Source of the DNA: Rouxiella silvae | GTDB lineage: Bacteria > Pseudomonadota > Gammaproteobacteria > Enterobacterales > Enterobacteriaceae | Length of the DNA stretch: 58,786 nucleotides | Direction: 5' to 3' | Assembly (NCBI RefSeq): GCF_002093625.1 | Contig: NZ_MRWD01000032.1 | Coordinates: 1-58,786 of the forward strand | Shown here: one piece after another, positions 9,885 to 19,655 of the stretch | How the letters are laid out: each line of letters starts with the position of its first letter | How positions within the stretch are numbered: the first letter of the stretch is position 1 | Translations under genes and position numbers: made by a program | The notes under the pieces: generated by a model | Told to the model about the DNA's origin: nothing | What the model saw: the letters and a program-made list of their open reading frames with translations, nothing else | The model's database searches: none

Positions 9885-9974
9885 AATTTTCTGTTAATAG
9901 CACCCAAGTTTGACAATAAAACGTATAAAAACAGCCCAGTTAACGCGGATAACATCCGATTTCAGGAGCAGGTG

Positions 9975-11303
9975 ATGACAACAGTGAGCATTACTCAGCA
10001 GGAATACGAAGCGCGTCGTCAGGCACTCATCGCCAAGATGGCACCCGGCAGTGCGGCCGTTATTTTTGCTGCCCCGGAGGCAACCCGTAACGCTGACAGC
10101 GAATACTCGTATCGTCAGAGCAGCGATTTTTGGTATCTGACCGGTTTCAATGAGCCGGAAGCTGCGTTGGTACTGGTGAAAAGCGATGAAAATCACAATC
10201 ACAGCGTGCTGTTTAACCGCGTACGTGATTTAACCGCTGAAATCTGGTTTGGTCGTCGACTGGGGCAAGACGCCGCGCCTTCACGTCTGGGGGTGAATCG
10301 TGCACTGCCGTTTGACGATATCAACGACCAGCTTCACCTGCTGTTTAACGGACTGGATGTGCTCTATCACGCGCAGGGCAATTATGCCTACGCCGACGGC
10401 ATTGTTGACCGGGCGATGGAAAAATTGCGTAAAGGCTTTCGGCAAAATCTTTCTGCGCCTGCCACTGTTACCGATTGGCGTCCCTGGGTGCATGAGATGC
10501 GCCTGATCAAATCGCCTCAGGAAATTGCCGTGATGCGTCGCGCCGGTGAAATTACTGCCAAAGCGCACACGCGAGCGATGCAAACCTGTCGCGCAGGCAT
10601 GTACGAATATCACCTTGAAGGCGAAATTCACTACGAATTCAGTCGCCACGGCTCTCGCACGCCGTCTTACAACACCATCGTGGGCAGCGGTGAAAATGGC
10701 TGCATTCTGCACTACACCGAAAACGAAAGTGAGCTGCGCGACGGCGATTTAGTGCTGATTGATGCGGGCTGTGAATATCAAAACTATGCCGGTGATATCA
10801 CACGGACTTTCCCAGTCAGCGGTAAATTCACTCCGGCACAGCGCCAGATTTATGACATTGTGCTGGCATCAGAATATAAAGCGCTTGAAGTCTTAGGCCC
10901 GGGCAGCAGCATTCAGGAAGCCACCGAAGCCGCGGTACGGGTGATGGTGGAAGGATTGGTTGGTATTGGCGTGATGAGGGGCGACGTTGACCCACTGATT
11001 GCCGAACAGGCACACCGCCAATTCTTCATGCACGGCTTGTCTCACTGGCTGGGGCTGGACGTGCACGACGTCGGCAACTATGGCACTACCGACCGCAGCC
11101 GTAAGCTGGAGCCAGGCATGGTATTGACCGTCGAACCTGGCCTTTACATCGCGCCGGACGCCGACGTACCGGAAGCCTATCGAGGCATTGGAATTCGTAT
11201 CGAAGACGACATCGTCATCACTGAAACCGGCATTGAAATTCTGACCGGTGACGTGGTAAAAGAGGCCGACGATATTGAAGCTCTGATGGCGGCGGCAAGA
11301 TAA
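9975..11303 (+). CDS. pepP: Xaa-Pro aminopeptidase PepP
   Basis: 442 residues from the ATG at 9975, preceded by AGGAG at 9964-9968; a GTG one codon upstream is also open. PepP removes N-terminal residues that precede proline. The C-terminal pita-bread domain carries the two-metal ligands: Asp and Asp in VLIDAGCEYQNYAGDITRTF, His in HGLSHWLGLDVHD, Glu in VEPGLY and Glu in RIEDDIV. Length and order match E. coli, where pepP, ubiH and ubiI are co-transcribed. Confidence 0.96.
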   Translation: MTTVSITQQEYEARRQALIAKMAPGSAAVIFAAPEATRNADSEYSYRQSSDFWYLTGFNEPEAALVLVKSDENHNHSVLFNRVRDLTAEIWFGRRLGQDAAPSRLGVNRALPFDDINDQLHLLFNGLDVLYHAQGNYAYADGIVDRAMEKLRKGFRQNLSAPATVTDWRPWVHEMRLIKSPQEIAVMRRAGEITAKAHTRAMQTCRAGMYEYHLEGEIHYEFSRHGSRTPSYNTIVGSGENGCILHYTENESELRDGDLVLIDAGCEYQNYAGDITRTFPVSGKFTPAQRQIYDIVLASEYKALEVLGPGSSIQEATEAAVRVMVEGLVGIGVMRGDVDPLIAEQAHRQFFMHGLSHWLGLDVHDVGNYGTTDRSRKLEPGMVLTVEPGLYIAPDADVPEAYRGIGIRIEDDIVITETGIEILTGDVVKEADDIEALMAAAR

Positions 11304-11307
11304 CGCC

Positions 11308-12486
11308 ATGAGCATGATTATTGTAGGCGGTGGTATGGCCGGTGCCACGCTGGCACTGGCGGTGTCCTCACTGACTCAGGGCCGAGTGCCGATTCACCTG
11401 ATTGAAGCAACCTCACCCGATGACTTCACTCATCCGGGATTTGATGCGCGCGCCATTGCACTGGCGCAGGGCACCTGCCAGCAGTTGGCGGGGATTGGCG
11501 TCTGGTCGGCCTTATCCCAATGCGCCACGCCGATCACTGATATTCACGTCAGCGATCGCGGTCATGCCGGTTTTGTTAATCTCAATGCCAAGCACTACGG
11601 TGTGGAGGCATTAGGGCAGGTTGTTGAGCTGCATGACGCAGGTCAGCGGCTGTTTGCCCTGTTGACTAAGGCGGCGGGTGTGCATCTGCACTGTCCGGCT
11701 CGCGTGGTGTCGGTGAGTCGCCAAGCCGACAGCGCCAGCGTGACGCTAGACAACGGTGAAACGCTGCAAGCTAGCCTGCTGGTGGCCGCCGACGGCTCAA
11801 ATTCTACGCTGGCGCAGGCCTGTGGCATAAGCTGGCAGCGCGATAGCTATCAGCAGATAGCCACCATTGCCAACATCACCACCGGACTGCCTCACGACGG
11901 GCGCGCATTCGAACGATTTACCGAGCATGGCCCACTGGCGTTGTTGCCGATGTCGAAAGGCCGCAGCTCGTTGGTGTGGTGCCATCCCCTTGAACGACGT
12001 GATGAAGTGAATGGCTGGAGCCATGAACAGTTCTTGCATGAGCTACAAAAAGCCTTTGGCTGGCGCCTGGGTAAAATGCAGCAAACCGGCGCACGTCACA
12101 GTTATCCCCTACAATTACTGACCGCCAGCGGACATATTAGCCATCGGCTGGCGCTGGTGGGCAATGCTGCGCAAACGCTGCATCCGATTGCCGGACAGGG
12201 TTTTAATCTTGGTCTGCGCGATGTCATGACGTTGAGTGAAACCGTGGCCCACGCGTGGCGGCAGAATCAGGATATCGGCAGTTATCAGATACTGAGCCGC
12301 TATCAACAGCGCCGCCAGCCGGACCAGCGCGCAACCGTCGGCATAACCGATGGCCTGGTGCGCCTGTTTGCCAATCGCTATACGCCACTGGTGGTAGGGC
12401 GTAATCTTGGCCTGATGGCCATGGAACGCATCCCTACGCTTCGTGACGCTTTTACTCGCCGAACGCTGGGCTGGACAGAACGCTGA
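11308..12486 (+). CDS. ubiH: 2-octaprenyl-6-methoxyphenol hydroxylase UbiH
   Basis: 392 residues, an FAD-dependent monooxygenase of the UbiH/UbiF/UbiI group acting in aerobic ubiquinone synthesis (ring hydroxylation at C1). The Rossmann motif IIVGGGMAGATLAL is at residues 4-17 and the second FAD motif, GNAAQTLHPIAGQGFNLG, is at about 290-307. It starts 4 bases after pepP, so translation is probably coupled. Confidence 0.95.
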   Translation: MSMIIVGGGMAGATLALAVSSLTQGRVPIHLIEATSPDDFTHPGFDARAIALAQGTCQQLAGIGVWSALSQCATPITDIHVSDRGHAGFVNLNAKHYGVEALGQVVELHDAGQRLFALLTKAAGVHLHCPARVVSVSRQADSASVTLDNGETLQASLLVAADGSNSTLAQACGISWQRDSYQQIATIANITTGLPHDGRAFERFTEHGPLALLPMSKGRSSLVWCHPLERRDEVNGWSHEQFLHELQKAFGWRLGKMQQTGARHSYPLQLLTASGHISHRLALVGNAAQTLHPIAGQGFNLGLRDVMTLSETVAHAWRQNQDIGSYQILSRYQQRRQPDQRATVGITDGLVRLFANRYTPLVVGRNLGLMAMERIPTLRDAFTRRTLGWTER

Positions 12487-12542
12487 ATGCGCTTGCAAAG
12501 GCCTTGTCTGACCGCAGAAAAATGACAGGAATAAAATAAATT

Positions 12543-13766
12543 ATGCAATCTTTTGATGTGGTTATCGCCGGCGGCGGCATGGTAGGTCTTGCGCTAGCCT
12601 GTAGCCTAAGCGGCAGCGGTCTGCGCATTGCTGTACTCGAAAACCGTCAGCCTGATGATAATCCACTGCCCGAAATCCCCGGCGTACGCGTTTCGGCAAT
12701 CAACGCCGCCAGTGAGCGCCTGCTACAGCACATTGGTGCCTGGGACAACATTATTGCCCAACGCACCAGTCCGTATCAGGGAATGGAAGTGTGGGATCGC
12801 GACAGTTTTGGCAAAATCGCCTTTCGCAGCGACGAATACGGTTTCAGCCATCTGGGGCACATTATCGAAAATGAGGTTATTCACCGAGCGCTGTGGCAGC
12901 GCGCGGAGCGGCTCAGTGATATTGAAATCTTTGCACCCGCGCAGCTAAAAAACGTGGCCTGGGGCGAGAATGAAGCCTTTATCAATCTTGAAGACGGCCG
13001 CATGATCACCGCCCGTTTAGTGGTGGGTGCCGACGGCGCACATTCATGGCTACGCCAGCATGCCGACATTCCGTTGACCTTCTGGGATTACCGTCACCAT
13101 GCACTGGTGGCGACGATTCGTACCGAAGACGCGCACCAATCTGTGGCACGACAGGTGTTTCACGGCGAAGGTATTTTGGCCTTTTTACCGCTGGCAGATG
13201 CGAATCTTTCCTCCATCGTCTGGTCAGTTTCTCCTGAAGAGGCCGAGCGTTTGCTTGCGTTATCCGAAGAAGAGTTCAACAAGGTTCTGGCCAGCACCTT
13301 TGACCTGCGCCTCGGCGTGTGTCAGGTGGTGAGCGAACGCCAAACCTTCCCGCTGACCGGCCGCTATGCGCGAAGCTTCGCCGCACAGCGTCTGGCGTTA
13401 ATCGGTGATGCAGCGCATACCGTACATCCGTTGGCCGGGCAGGGTGTGAATCTCGGCTTTATGGATGCAGCGGAGTTGTCTTCTGAAATCAAACGATTAC
13501 AGCGTGAAGGTAAAGACTTTGGGCAACACATGTATTTACGTCGCTATGAGCGCAAACGTAAACACAGCGCGGCGCTGATGCTGGCGAGTATGCAGGGCTT
13601 TCGTGAACTGTTCGCCGGCAATAATCCGGCCAAAAAACTGCTGCGTGATATTGGCCTGACGCTGGCGGACTCGTTGCCGGGCGTGAAGCCAAAATTGCTG
13701 CGTCAGGCGATGGGACTGAATGATTTACCCGAGTGGTTACAGACCAAAGAACTTCAGCTGAAATAA
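12543..13766 (+). CDS. ubiI: FAD-dependent 2-octaprenylphenol hydroxylase UbiI (VisC)
   Basis: 407 residues, a paralogue of UbiH next door. UbiI performs the C5 hydroxylation of the ubiquinone precursor in oxygen. The N-terminal FAD motif VVIAGGGMVGLALACSL starts at residue 6, and the second motif, GDAAHTVHPLAGQGVNLGFM, is at about 288-307. It follows ubiH after 56 bases and is followed by a strong RNA hairpin (13805-13852). Confidence 0.95.
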   Translation: MQSFDVVIAGGGMVGLALACSLSGSGLRIAVLENRQPDDNPLPEIPGVRVSAINAASERLLQHIGAWDNIIAQRTSPYQGMEVWDRDSFGKIAFRSDEYGFSHLGHIIENEVIHRALWQRAERLSDIEIFAPAQLKNVAWGENEAFINLEDGRMITARLVVGADGAHSWLRQHADIPLTFWDYRHHALVATIRTEDAHQSVARQVFHGEGILAFLPLADANLSSIVWSVSPEEAERLLALSEEEFNKVLASTFDLRLGVCQVVSERQTFPLTGRYARSFAAQRLALIGDAAHTVHPLAGQGVNLGFMDAAELSSEIKRLQREGKDFGQHMYLRRYERKRKHSAALMLASMQGFRELFAGNNPAKKLLRDIGLTLADSLPGVKPKLLRQAMGLNDLPEWLQTKELQLK

Positions 13767-13804
13767 TCTAATTCCATTCCTTTTTTTCCATTACTTTTTC
13801 TAAT

Positions 13805-13852
13805 CCGGGGTCGGATTTCGCGAACGGCAAATGACGCGAAATTCGGCCTCGG
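13805..13852 (+). other. Long RNA hairpin downstream of ubiI
   Basis: 18 paired positions: 13805-13822 (CCGGGGTCGGATTTCGCG) with 13835-13852, loop of 12 bases. Three of the pairs are G-U wobbles in the plus-strand RNA and would be A-C mismatches on the other strand, so the structure looks maintained as plus-strand RNA. There is no T-run after it, so it is not a standard intrinsic terminator. It could protect the 3' end of the ubi mRNA, or be part of an unannotated small RNA. Confidence 0.6.
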
Positions 13853-14143
13853 CGTTATATAACATCGAACAATTTATAGTTTAATTATAGATTTTGCGTC
13901 ATAAACCCCATTTTTCCAGTCAAAAACTCTGCATCATACGACCCGAAAATTCCTGACAACGTCACAGGAACGTATATTTTAACTTATGGTTAGCAGGGGC
14001 ATTCGGTGATAACGTTCAACGAAAGGTATCGTTTGCGTCGGCACAGTTCTTGCACCGGTTTTCTTTAAACAAGCTATCTCGATATCCATTGAGCCGCTGA
14101 TTGAGGATCGGGTTAATCGCTTCGGAAAAGAATGAGGAATAAG
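13853..14143 (+). promoter_or_regulatory. gcvTHP upstream region with PurR-like box
   Basis: This is the control region of the glycine cleavage operon. On the minus strand 14023-14038 reads ACGCAAACGATACCTT, matching the PurR consensus ANGCAANCGNTTNCNT at all but one fixed position. PurR repression of gcvTHP is established in E. coli. An inverted repeat TTCCTG...CAGGAA lies at 13950-13970. GcvA and Lrp control is expected from E. coli, but I cannot place their sites. No glycine riboswitch structure was recognised. A GAGGAA ribosome binding site (14134-14139) precedes the gcvT ATG. Confidence 0.5.
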
Positions 14144-15238
14144 ATGACAAAGCAGACTCGGTTATATGATGAACACGTCGCCTGTGGTGCGCGCATGGTC
14201 GATTTTCACGGCTGGATGATGCCGCTGCACTATGGTTCCCAGATTGATGAACACCACATTGTTCGTCAGGATGCCGGCATGTTTGACGTCTCCCATATGA
14301 CCATCGTCGATTTGCACGGTGCACGCACTCGCGAATTCCTCCGTTATTTATTAGCCAACGACGTCGCCAAACTGACTCAGCCGGGTAAAGCGCTCTACAC
14401 CGGCATGCTCAACGCATCCGGCGGGGTCATTGATGACCTGATTGTCTATTTCTTTACTGAAGACTTTTTCCGCCTGGTCGTGAACTCTGCAACCCGTGAA
14501 AAGGACCTGGAGTGGATTACCGAACACGCCAAGCCATTTGCCATTGAACTGACCGTTCGTGATGACCTCGCGCTGATTGCCGTACAGGGTCCGCAGGCAA
14601 AAGAGCGCGCTAACACACTGTTTACTGACGAACAAAAGCAGGCCGTAAGCGGCATGAAGCCTTTCTTCGGCGTGCAGTCCGGTTCACTGTTTATCGCTAC
14701 CACCGGGTATACCGGTGAGGCGGGTTATGAAATTGCTCTGCCGCAGGAAGAGGCGGCAGACTTCTGGAAAAAGCTGCTGGCCGCAGGCGTAAAACCTGCT
14801 GGTTTGGGCGCACGCGACACGTTGCGTCTGGAAGCGGGCATGAATCTTTATGGTCAGGAAATGGACGAAGGCGTTTCGCCGCTGGCCGCCAATATGGGGT
14901 GGACTGTCGCCTGGCAGCCGGAAGATCGTCGTTTCATCGGTCGCGATGCGCTGGAAAAACAGCGAGAAGCGGGCACCGAGCAGCTGGTTGGTTTAATCAT
15001 GACCGAAAAAGGTGTATTACGTAATGAGCTGCCGGTGCGTTTCACCGATGCGGCCGGTAATGTACTTGAAGGCGTGATCACTAGCGGTTCGTTCTCTCCA
15101 ACCTTGGGCTATAGCATTGCGCTGGCTCGCGTGCCTGCGGGCATTGGCGAGCAGGCGATTGTGCAAATCCGCAACCGTGAAATGCCGGTTCGCGTGACCA
15201 AGCCTGGCTTCGTCCGTAACGGTAAAAGCGTGGTGTAA
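14144..15238 (+). CDS. gcvT: Aminomethyltransferase (glycine cleavage T protein)
   Basis: 364 residues from the ATG at 14144, which follows GAGGAA by 4 bases and matches E. coli GcvT in start and length; an upstream in-frame ATG at 14132 is less likely. GcvT transfers the methylene group from the lipoyl arm of GcvH to tetrahydrofolate and releases ammonia. The family segments [29 protein letters not shown] and [12 protein letters not shown] are present. First gene of gcvTHP. Confidence 0.97.
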   Translation: MTKQTRLYDEHVACGARMVDFHGWMMPLHYGSQIDEHHIVRQDAGMFDVSHMTIVDLHGARTREFLRYLLANDVAKLTQPGKALYTGMLNASGGVIDDLIVYFFTEDFFRLVVNSATREKDLEWITEHAKPFAIELTVRDDLALIAVQGPQAKERANTLFTDEQKQAVSGMKPFFGVQSGSLFIATTGYTGEAGYEIALPQEEAADFWKKLLAAGVKPAGLGARDTLRLEAGMNLYGQEMDEGVSPLAANMGWTVAWQPEDRRFIGRDALEKQREAGTEQLVGLIMTEKGVLRNELPVRFTDAAGNVLEGVITSGSFSPTLGYSIALARVPAGIGEQAIVQIRNREMPVRVTKPGFVRNGKSVV

Positions 15239-15325
15239 TGCGCAGATAATCTATTGATTATTAACGATTAACGTCTTGATAACTGACTGGTTTTAAAAAT
15301 TAATTAAAATTTCCGGAGATTATTT

Positions 15326-15712
15326 ATGAGCAATGTTCCAGCAGAATTGAAATATGCCACCTCTCATGAATGGGTTCGTTCAGAAGGTAATGGCATTTAC
15401 AGCGTAGGTATCACCGAGCATGCGCAAGAATTACTGGGCGACATGGTGTTTGTCGACCTGCCAGAGGTTGGCCGCACCGTTGACGCCGGCGAAGACTGCG
15501 CCGTTGCCGAGTCTGTAAAGGCAGCGTCTGATATTTATTCGCCAATCAGCGGCGAAATTGTGAAAGTTAACAGCGAATTGGAGTCATCTCCTGAATTAGT
15601 TAACAGCGCACCGTACGGTGAAGGCTTCTTGTTCCATATTAAAGCCTCTGACGAAGCGGAGCTAGGCAACTTGCTTGATGCCGCAGGCTACGAAGCCACT
15701 CTGGAAGACTAA
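15326..15712 (+). CDS. gcvH: Glycine cleavage H protein (lipoyl carrier)
   Basis: 128 residues. GcvH is the mobile carrier of the glycine cleavage complex; its lipoylated lysine shuttles the aminomethyl group between GcvP and GcvT. The lipoylation site is Lys65 in [17 protein letters not shown] good ribosome binding site (CCGGAG, 15312-15317) precedes the ATG. It lies between gcvT and gcvP, and an ERIC element separates it from gcvP. Confidence 0.97.
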   Translation: MSNVPAELKYATSHEWVRSEGNGIYSVGITEHAQELLGDMVFVDLPEVGRTVDAGEDCAVAESVKAASDIYSPISGEIVKVNSELESSPELVNSAPYGEGFLFHIKASDEAELGNLLDAAGYEATLED

Positions 15713-15718
15713 TTTCTC

Positions 15719-15830
15719 GTCGTTCTTGACGTTACAGCGGCGTTGGCAGCGTTTGCTCGCCCCAGTCACTTACTGATGTAAGCTTTTGGGGATCTACAAA
15801 CCTGCCGCCTTGCTGTAACGCCAATGACGG
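15719..15830 (-). repeat. ERIC (IRU) palindromic repeat, copy 2, inside the gcv operon
   Basis: Read on the minus strand this copy contains GTAAGTGACTGGGGCGAGC and, before it, AGATCCCC...AGCTTACAT. These match the two halves of the ERIC core used for ERIC primers almost base for base. Outer arms GTTACAGC and GCTGTAAC are inverted repeats (15731-15738, 15812-15819). It occupies most of the 196-base gap between gcvH and gcvP, so it is transcribed within the operon and would form a long hairpin in the mRNA. Confidence 0.85.
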
Positions 15831-15908
15831 AAATAAATGTTCTTGGTATAGACAAAGATTTAGAAAACTCCCGATACCTCAATGCAAGATTTCAGGAATG
15901 CGTAGCAC

Positions 15909-18782
15909 ATGACTCAGACTCTCAGCCAACTTGAACACAGCGAAGCCTTTATTGGTCGCCATATCGGTCCTTCATCTTCACAGCAACAGCAAATGCTGGA
16001 AACCGTAGGCGCGAGCTCGTTAAACGCCTTGATCCAGCAAATTGTTCCGGCGGACATCCAGTTACCTGGCCCACCGGCTGTGGGTGATGCGGTAACCGAG
16101 CATCAGGCGTTGGCTGAGCTGAAAGCGATTGCCAGCCAAAACCAGCGTTACAAATCCTATATCGGAATGGGTTATAGCGCGGTACTGACTCCGCCGGTCA
16201 TTCTGCGCAACATGCTGGAAAATCCAGGCTGGTACACGGCGTATACGCCGTATCAGCCAGAAGTTTCTCAGGGGCGTCTCGAGGCGTTGCTGAACTTCCA
16301 AACCTTGACTCTCGACCTCACCGGTCTGGACCTGGCGTCTGCTTCTTTGCTTGACGAAGCGACCGCCGCCGCTGAAGCGATGGCGCTTGCCAAGCGTGCC
16401 AGTAAACTCAAAGACGCCAACCGCTTCTTCGTGGCCGATGACGTGCACCCGCAGACGCTGGACGTCGTGCGTACCCGTGCCGAGACTTTTGGTTTTGATA
16501 TCATCGTTGATAAAGCTGAAAAAGTACTGGATCTCGACGGCGTGTTCGGTGTGTTGGTGCAGCAGGTTGGCACCACCGGCGAAGTACACGACTACAGCGC
16601 GCTGTTCGCTGAACTGAAATCTCGTAAAATCATCACCAGCGTGGCCGCTGACATCATGGCGTTGGTGCTGTTGAGCGCACCGGGCAAGCAGGGCGCCGAC
16701 GTGGTATTCGGTTCTGCGCAACGCTTTGGCGTACCAATGGGCTACGGCGGTCCACACGCTGCATTCTTTGCCTGCCGCGATGAGTTTAAGCGCTCAATGC
16801 CGGGCCGCATCATTGGTGTTTCACGCGATGCCGCCGGTAACACCGCGCTGCGTATGGCGATGCAAACTCGCGAGCAACACATTCGCCGCGAAAAAGCCAA
16901 CTCCAACATTTGTACCTCTCAGGTGCTTCTGGCCAACATCGCTAGCCTGTACGCCGTTTTCCACGGTCCTGAAGGTTTGAAACGCATTGCCGGGCGCATT
17001 CATCGCCTGACCGACATTCTGGCCGCTGGCCTGAAAAAAGGTGGCCTGACTCTGCGCCACAATAGCTGGTTCGACACCCTGACCGTTGAGGTGCAGGATA
17101 AAGCCGCCGTATTGGATCGCGCCCTGAGCTTTGGTTTAAACTTCCGTACTGATATTCACGGTGCGGTGGGCATCACGCTCGACGAAGCGACCTCACGCGA
17201 AGACGTGCAGGTACTGTTCGCGGTGCTGCTTGGCGACGAAAATGGTTTGGATATCGACCAACTCGACAAGGCTGCCAGCACGGACAGCAACTCAATTCCT
17301 GCCGCCGTACTGCGTCAGGATCCGATCCTGACCCATCCGGTGTTCAACAAGTTCCACAGTGAAACCGAGATGATGCGCTATATGCACCGCCTCGAGAAAA
17401 AGGATCTGGCGCTGAATCAGGCGATGATCCCGCTGGGCTCTTGCACCATGAAACTTAACGCCGCCGCAGAAATGATCCCTATCACCTGGCCGGAGTTCGC
17501 CGAACTGCACCCGTTCTGCCCTGTTGAGCAGGCGGGCGGTTATCAGCAGATGATCGGTCAGCTGTCTCAGTGGCTGGTTCAACTGACGGGGTATGACGCC
17601 GTTTGTATGCAGCCTAACTCGGGTGCACAGGGCGAGTACGCGGGCCTGCTGGCGATTCGCCATTATCACGAAAGCCGCAACGAAGGCAGCCGTCATATCT
17701 GTCTGATCCCAAGTTCGGCGCACGGTACTAACCCAGCGTCTGCACAGATGGCGAGCATGTCTGTGGTCGTGGTGGCCTGTGATAAACAGGGCAATATCGA
17801 TTTAAGTGACCTGCGCGAAAAAGCGGCACAGGCGGGTGATGCGCTCTCTTGTATCATGGTGACCTACCCGTCAACCCACGGCGTGTACGAAGAAACCATC
17901 CGTGAAGTGTGCCAGATTGTTCATCAGTACGGCGGTCAGGTTTACCTCGACGGTGCTAACATGAATGCGCAGGTCGGTATCACAACCCCGGGTTACATCG
18001 GCGCGGACGTGTCGCACCTTAATCTACATAAAACATTCTGTATCCCACACGGCGGTGGCGGTCCGGGCATGGGACCAATCGGCGTAAAAGCCCATTTGGC
18101 ACCGTTTGTTCCAGGCCACAGCGTGGTACAGATTGACGGCGTATTGACGCAAAACGGCGCAGTTTCTGCGGCACCGTTTGGCAGCGCATCAATCTTGCCA
18201 ATCAGCTGGATGTACATCCGCATGATGGGGGCAGAAGGTCTGAAGCAGGCAAGTCAGGTCGCGATTTTGAATGCAAACTACATTGCTACCCGTTTGAAAG
18301 AGGCTTATCCGGTGCTGTATACCGGCCGTGACGGTCGCGTGGCGCATGAATGTATTCTGGATATTCGTCCGCTGAAAGAGACCACCGGCATCAGTGAAAT
18401 GGACATTGCTAAGCGTCTGATCGACTACGGATTCCATGCGCCAACCATGTCGTTCCCGGTTGCGGGCACGCTGATGGTGGAGCCCACTGAGTCTGAAAGC
18501 AAAGTTGAACTGGACCGCTTTATCAATGCGTTGCTGTCTATCCGCGGTGAAATTGCGAACGTGGCCGAAGGCAAATGGACGTTGCAGGACAACCCGCTGG
18601 TGAATGCGCCGCACACTCAGGCCGAGTTGGTCAGCGAGTGGAACCACGCCTACAGCCGCGAGCTGGCGGTGTTCCCTGCGGGAAGTGACGACAAATACTG
18701 GCCAACGGTGAAACGTCTTGATGACGTTTACGGTGACCGTAATTTGTTCTGCTCATGCGTACCTATCAGCGATTACGAATAA
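15909..18782 (+). CDS. gcvP: Glycine dehydrogenase (decarboxylating), P protein
   Basis: 957 residues, matching the E. coli enzyme in size. GcvP decarboxylates glycine with pyridoxal phosphate and loads the aminomethyl group on GcvH. The PLP lysine is Lys708 in [18 protein letters not shown], with the glycine-rich loop directly after it. The N-terminal half is the catalytically silent repeat typical of single-chain P proteins. Last gene of gcvTHP; an intrinsic terminator follows at 18840. Confidence 0.97.
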   Translation: MTQTLSQLEHSEAFIGRHIGPSSSQQQQMLETVGASSLNALIQQIVPADIQLPGPPAVGDAVTEHQALAELKAIASQNQRYKSYIGMGYSAVLTPPVILRNMLENPGWYTAYTPYQPEVSQGRLEALLNFQTLTLDLTGLDLASASLLDEATAAAEAMALAKRASKLKDANRFFVADDVHPQTLDVVRTRAETFGFDIIVDKAEKVLDLDGVFGVLVQQVGTTGEVHDYSALFAELKSRKIITSVAADIMALVLLSAPGKQGADVVFGSAQRFGVPMGYGGPHAAFFACRDEFKRSMPGRIIGVSRDAAGNTALRMAMQTREQHIRREKANSNICTSQVLLANIASLYAVFHGPEGLKRIAGRIHRLTDILAAGLKKGGLTLRHNSWFDTLTVEVQDKAAVLDRALSFGLNFRTDIHGAVGITLDEATSREDVQVLFAVLLGDENGLDIDQLDKAASTDSNSIPAAVLRQDPILTHPVFNKFHSETEMMRYMHRLEKKDLALNQAMIPLGSCTMKLNAAAEMIPITWPEFAELHPFCPVEQAGGYQQMIGQLSQWLVQLTGYDAVCMQPNSGAQGEYAGLLAIRHYHESRNEGSRHICLIPSSAHGTNPASAQMASMSVVVVACDKQGNIDLSDLREKAAQAGDALSCIMVTYPSTHGVYEETIREVCQIVHQYGGQVYLDGANMNAQVGITTPGYIGADVSHLNLHKTFCIPHGGGGPGMGPIGVKAHLAPFVPGHSVVQIDGVLTQNGAVSAAPFGSASILPISWMYIRMMGAEGLKQASQVAILNANYIATRLKEAYPVLYTGRDGRVAHECILDIRPLKETTGISEMDIAKRLIDYGFHAPTMSFPVAGTLMVEPTESESKVELDRFINALLSIRGEIANVAEGKWTLQDNPLVNAPHTQAELVSEWNHAYSRELAVFPAGSDDKYWPTVKRLDDVYGDRNLFCSCVPISDYE

Positions 18783-18839
18783 TCGCCGCTGGACCAAACC
18801 CTGTTGCTTAATCGTGCAGGGTTTACAGCATAAACAAAA

Positions 18840-18870
18840 AATCCCTGACGTCACTCTCAGGGATTTTTTT
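18840..18870 (+). terminator. Rho-independent terminator of gcvTHP
   Basis: 9-bp perfect stem AATCCCTGA (18840-18848) with TCAGGGATT (18857-18865), 8-base loop, then a run of T to 18870. It lies 58 bases after the gcvP stop. Confidence 0.9.
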
Positions 18871-18954
18871 ATAACCGGCTTATCTCAGGCAACGGCAAGG
18901 CACCACGGAAGGGCGAAGCGGGCCAAACAGTCACGGGTCGTTATCCGAGCGCTG

Positions 18955-19530
18955 TTACTTTACACGCACTTGCTCAAGCGTTTTAAATAGTTGAATTTTA
19001 TCGGCTTCACTGAGATTTTTTTGATCAAGCTGGGCAATAAACTCTGCCTGATTGTTTGGCGAAATATGTCCGTTAGCCTTTAACTCAACGGCGAGTCGTT
19101 GAAGAATTCGGGTCGATAGCCCTGCAATATCGTTACGGATTTGCTCCAGTGGCCGAGGCTTCCAGTCAGTTTCTGGTGCGGCGAGCCAGTCAGCACGGTA
19201 ACGATATTGAATGGCCTTGGCGGCGCTCATTTGTGCAACGATAAAGGGTTTGATCGACTCGGGATTGAGGCCCAAACTCTCGGCGGTTTTTTGCGTCGCT
19301 GTTAATACTTTGTCTTCCTGCGCCAGCACTTCTACCGGCTGATGGTTTTCTGCCTTGCTGCTGGCTACATCCTTCATATAAGAAAGACGTTCGTTGATTA
19401 GCCCCGGTAGATTGCCGTTTTCAGAAGCCTGGGCAAAGACGGGCACCGTAGAAAGGGAAATCAGCGCAAGTAACAGGCCGCCGACGCTTTTTTTAGCGGC
19501 AGCATTAATAATATGGCTTACGGCTGTCAT
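18955..19530 (-). CDS. aroQ: Periplasmic (secreted) chorismate mutase, AroQ-gamma type
   Basis: 191 residues with an N-terminal signal peptide (hydrophobic GGLLLALISLSTVPVFA, cleavage near residue 34). The mature part matches exported *AroQ-gamma chorismate mutases: it opens with LINERLSYMKDVASSKAEN and carries the conserved EVLAQEDKVL helix. It converts chorismate to prephenate, but in the periplasm, away from the known aromatic pathway. E. coli K-12 lacks it; Salmonella, Erwinia, Yersinia and Serratia have it. It lies downstream of the GntR gene on the same strand, 125 bases away. The physiological role is unsettled. Confidence 0.88.
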   Translation of the reverse strand: MTAVSHIINAAAKKSVGGLLLALISLSTVPVFAQASENGNLPGLINERLSYMKDVASSKAENHQPVEVLAQEDKVLTATQKTAESLGLNPESIKPFIVAQMSAAKAIQYRYRADWLAAPETDWKPRPLEQIRNDIAGLSTRILQRLAVELKANGHISPNNQAEFIAQLDQKNLSEADKIQLFKTLEQVRVK

Positions 19531-19655
19531 CGTTAATTAATCCTTTAATTATGGGTATCTTGGGTAGGGCAGGTAAGCATCATACGCAATCAGGGAAAAA
19601 TGGGCAGCAGTAAACCGCTCGTTTTCACACTCAATGGATGACGTTTGCCAACGGT

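Noticed and set aside
13767-14143. Glycine riboswitch before gcvT
   Set aside because: No tandem aptamer-like conserved blocks were recognisable. Enterobacterial gcv operons use GcvA, Lrp and PurR instead.
16062-16757. 231-codon open frame antisense to gcvP
   Set aside because: Opposite a conserved catalytic gene, with no plausible start signal or domain.
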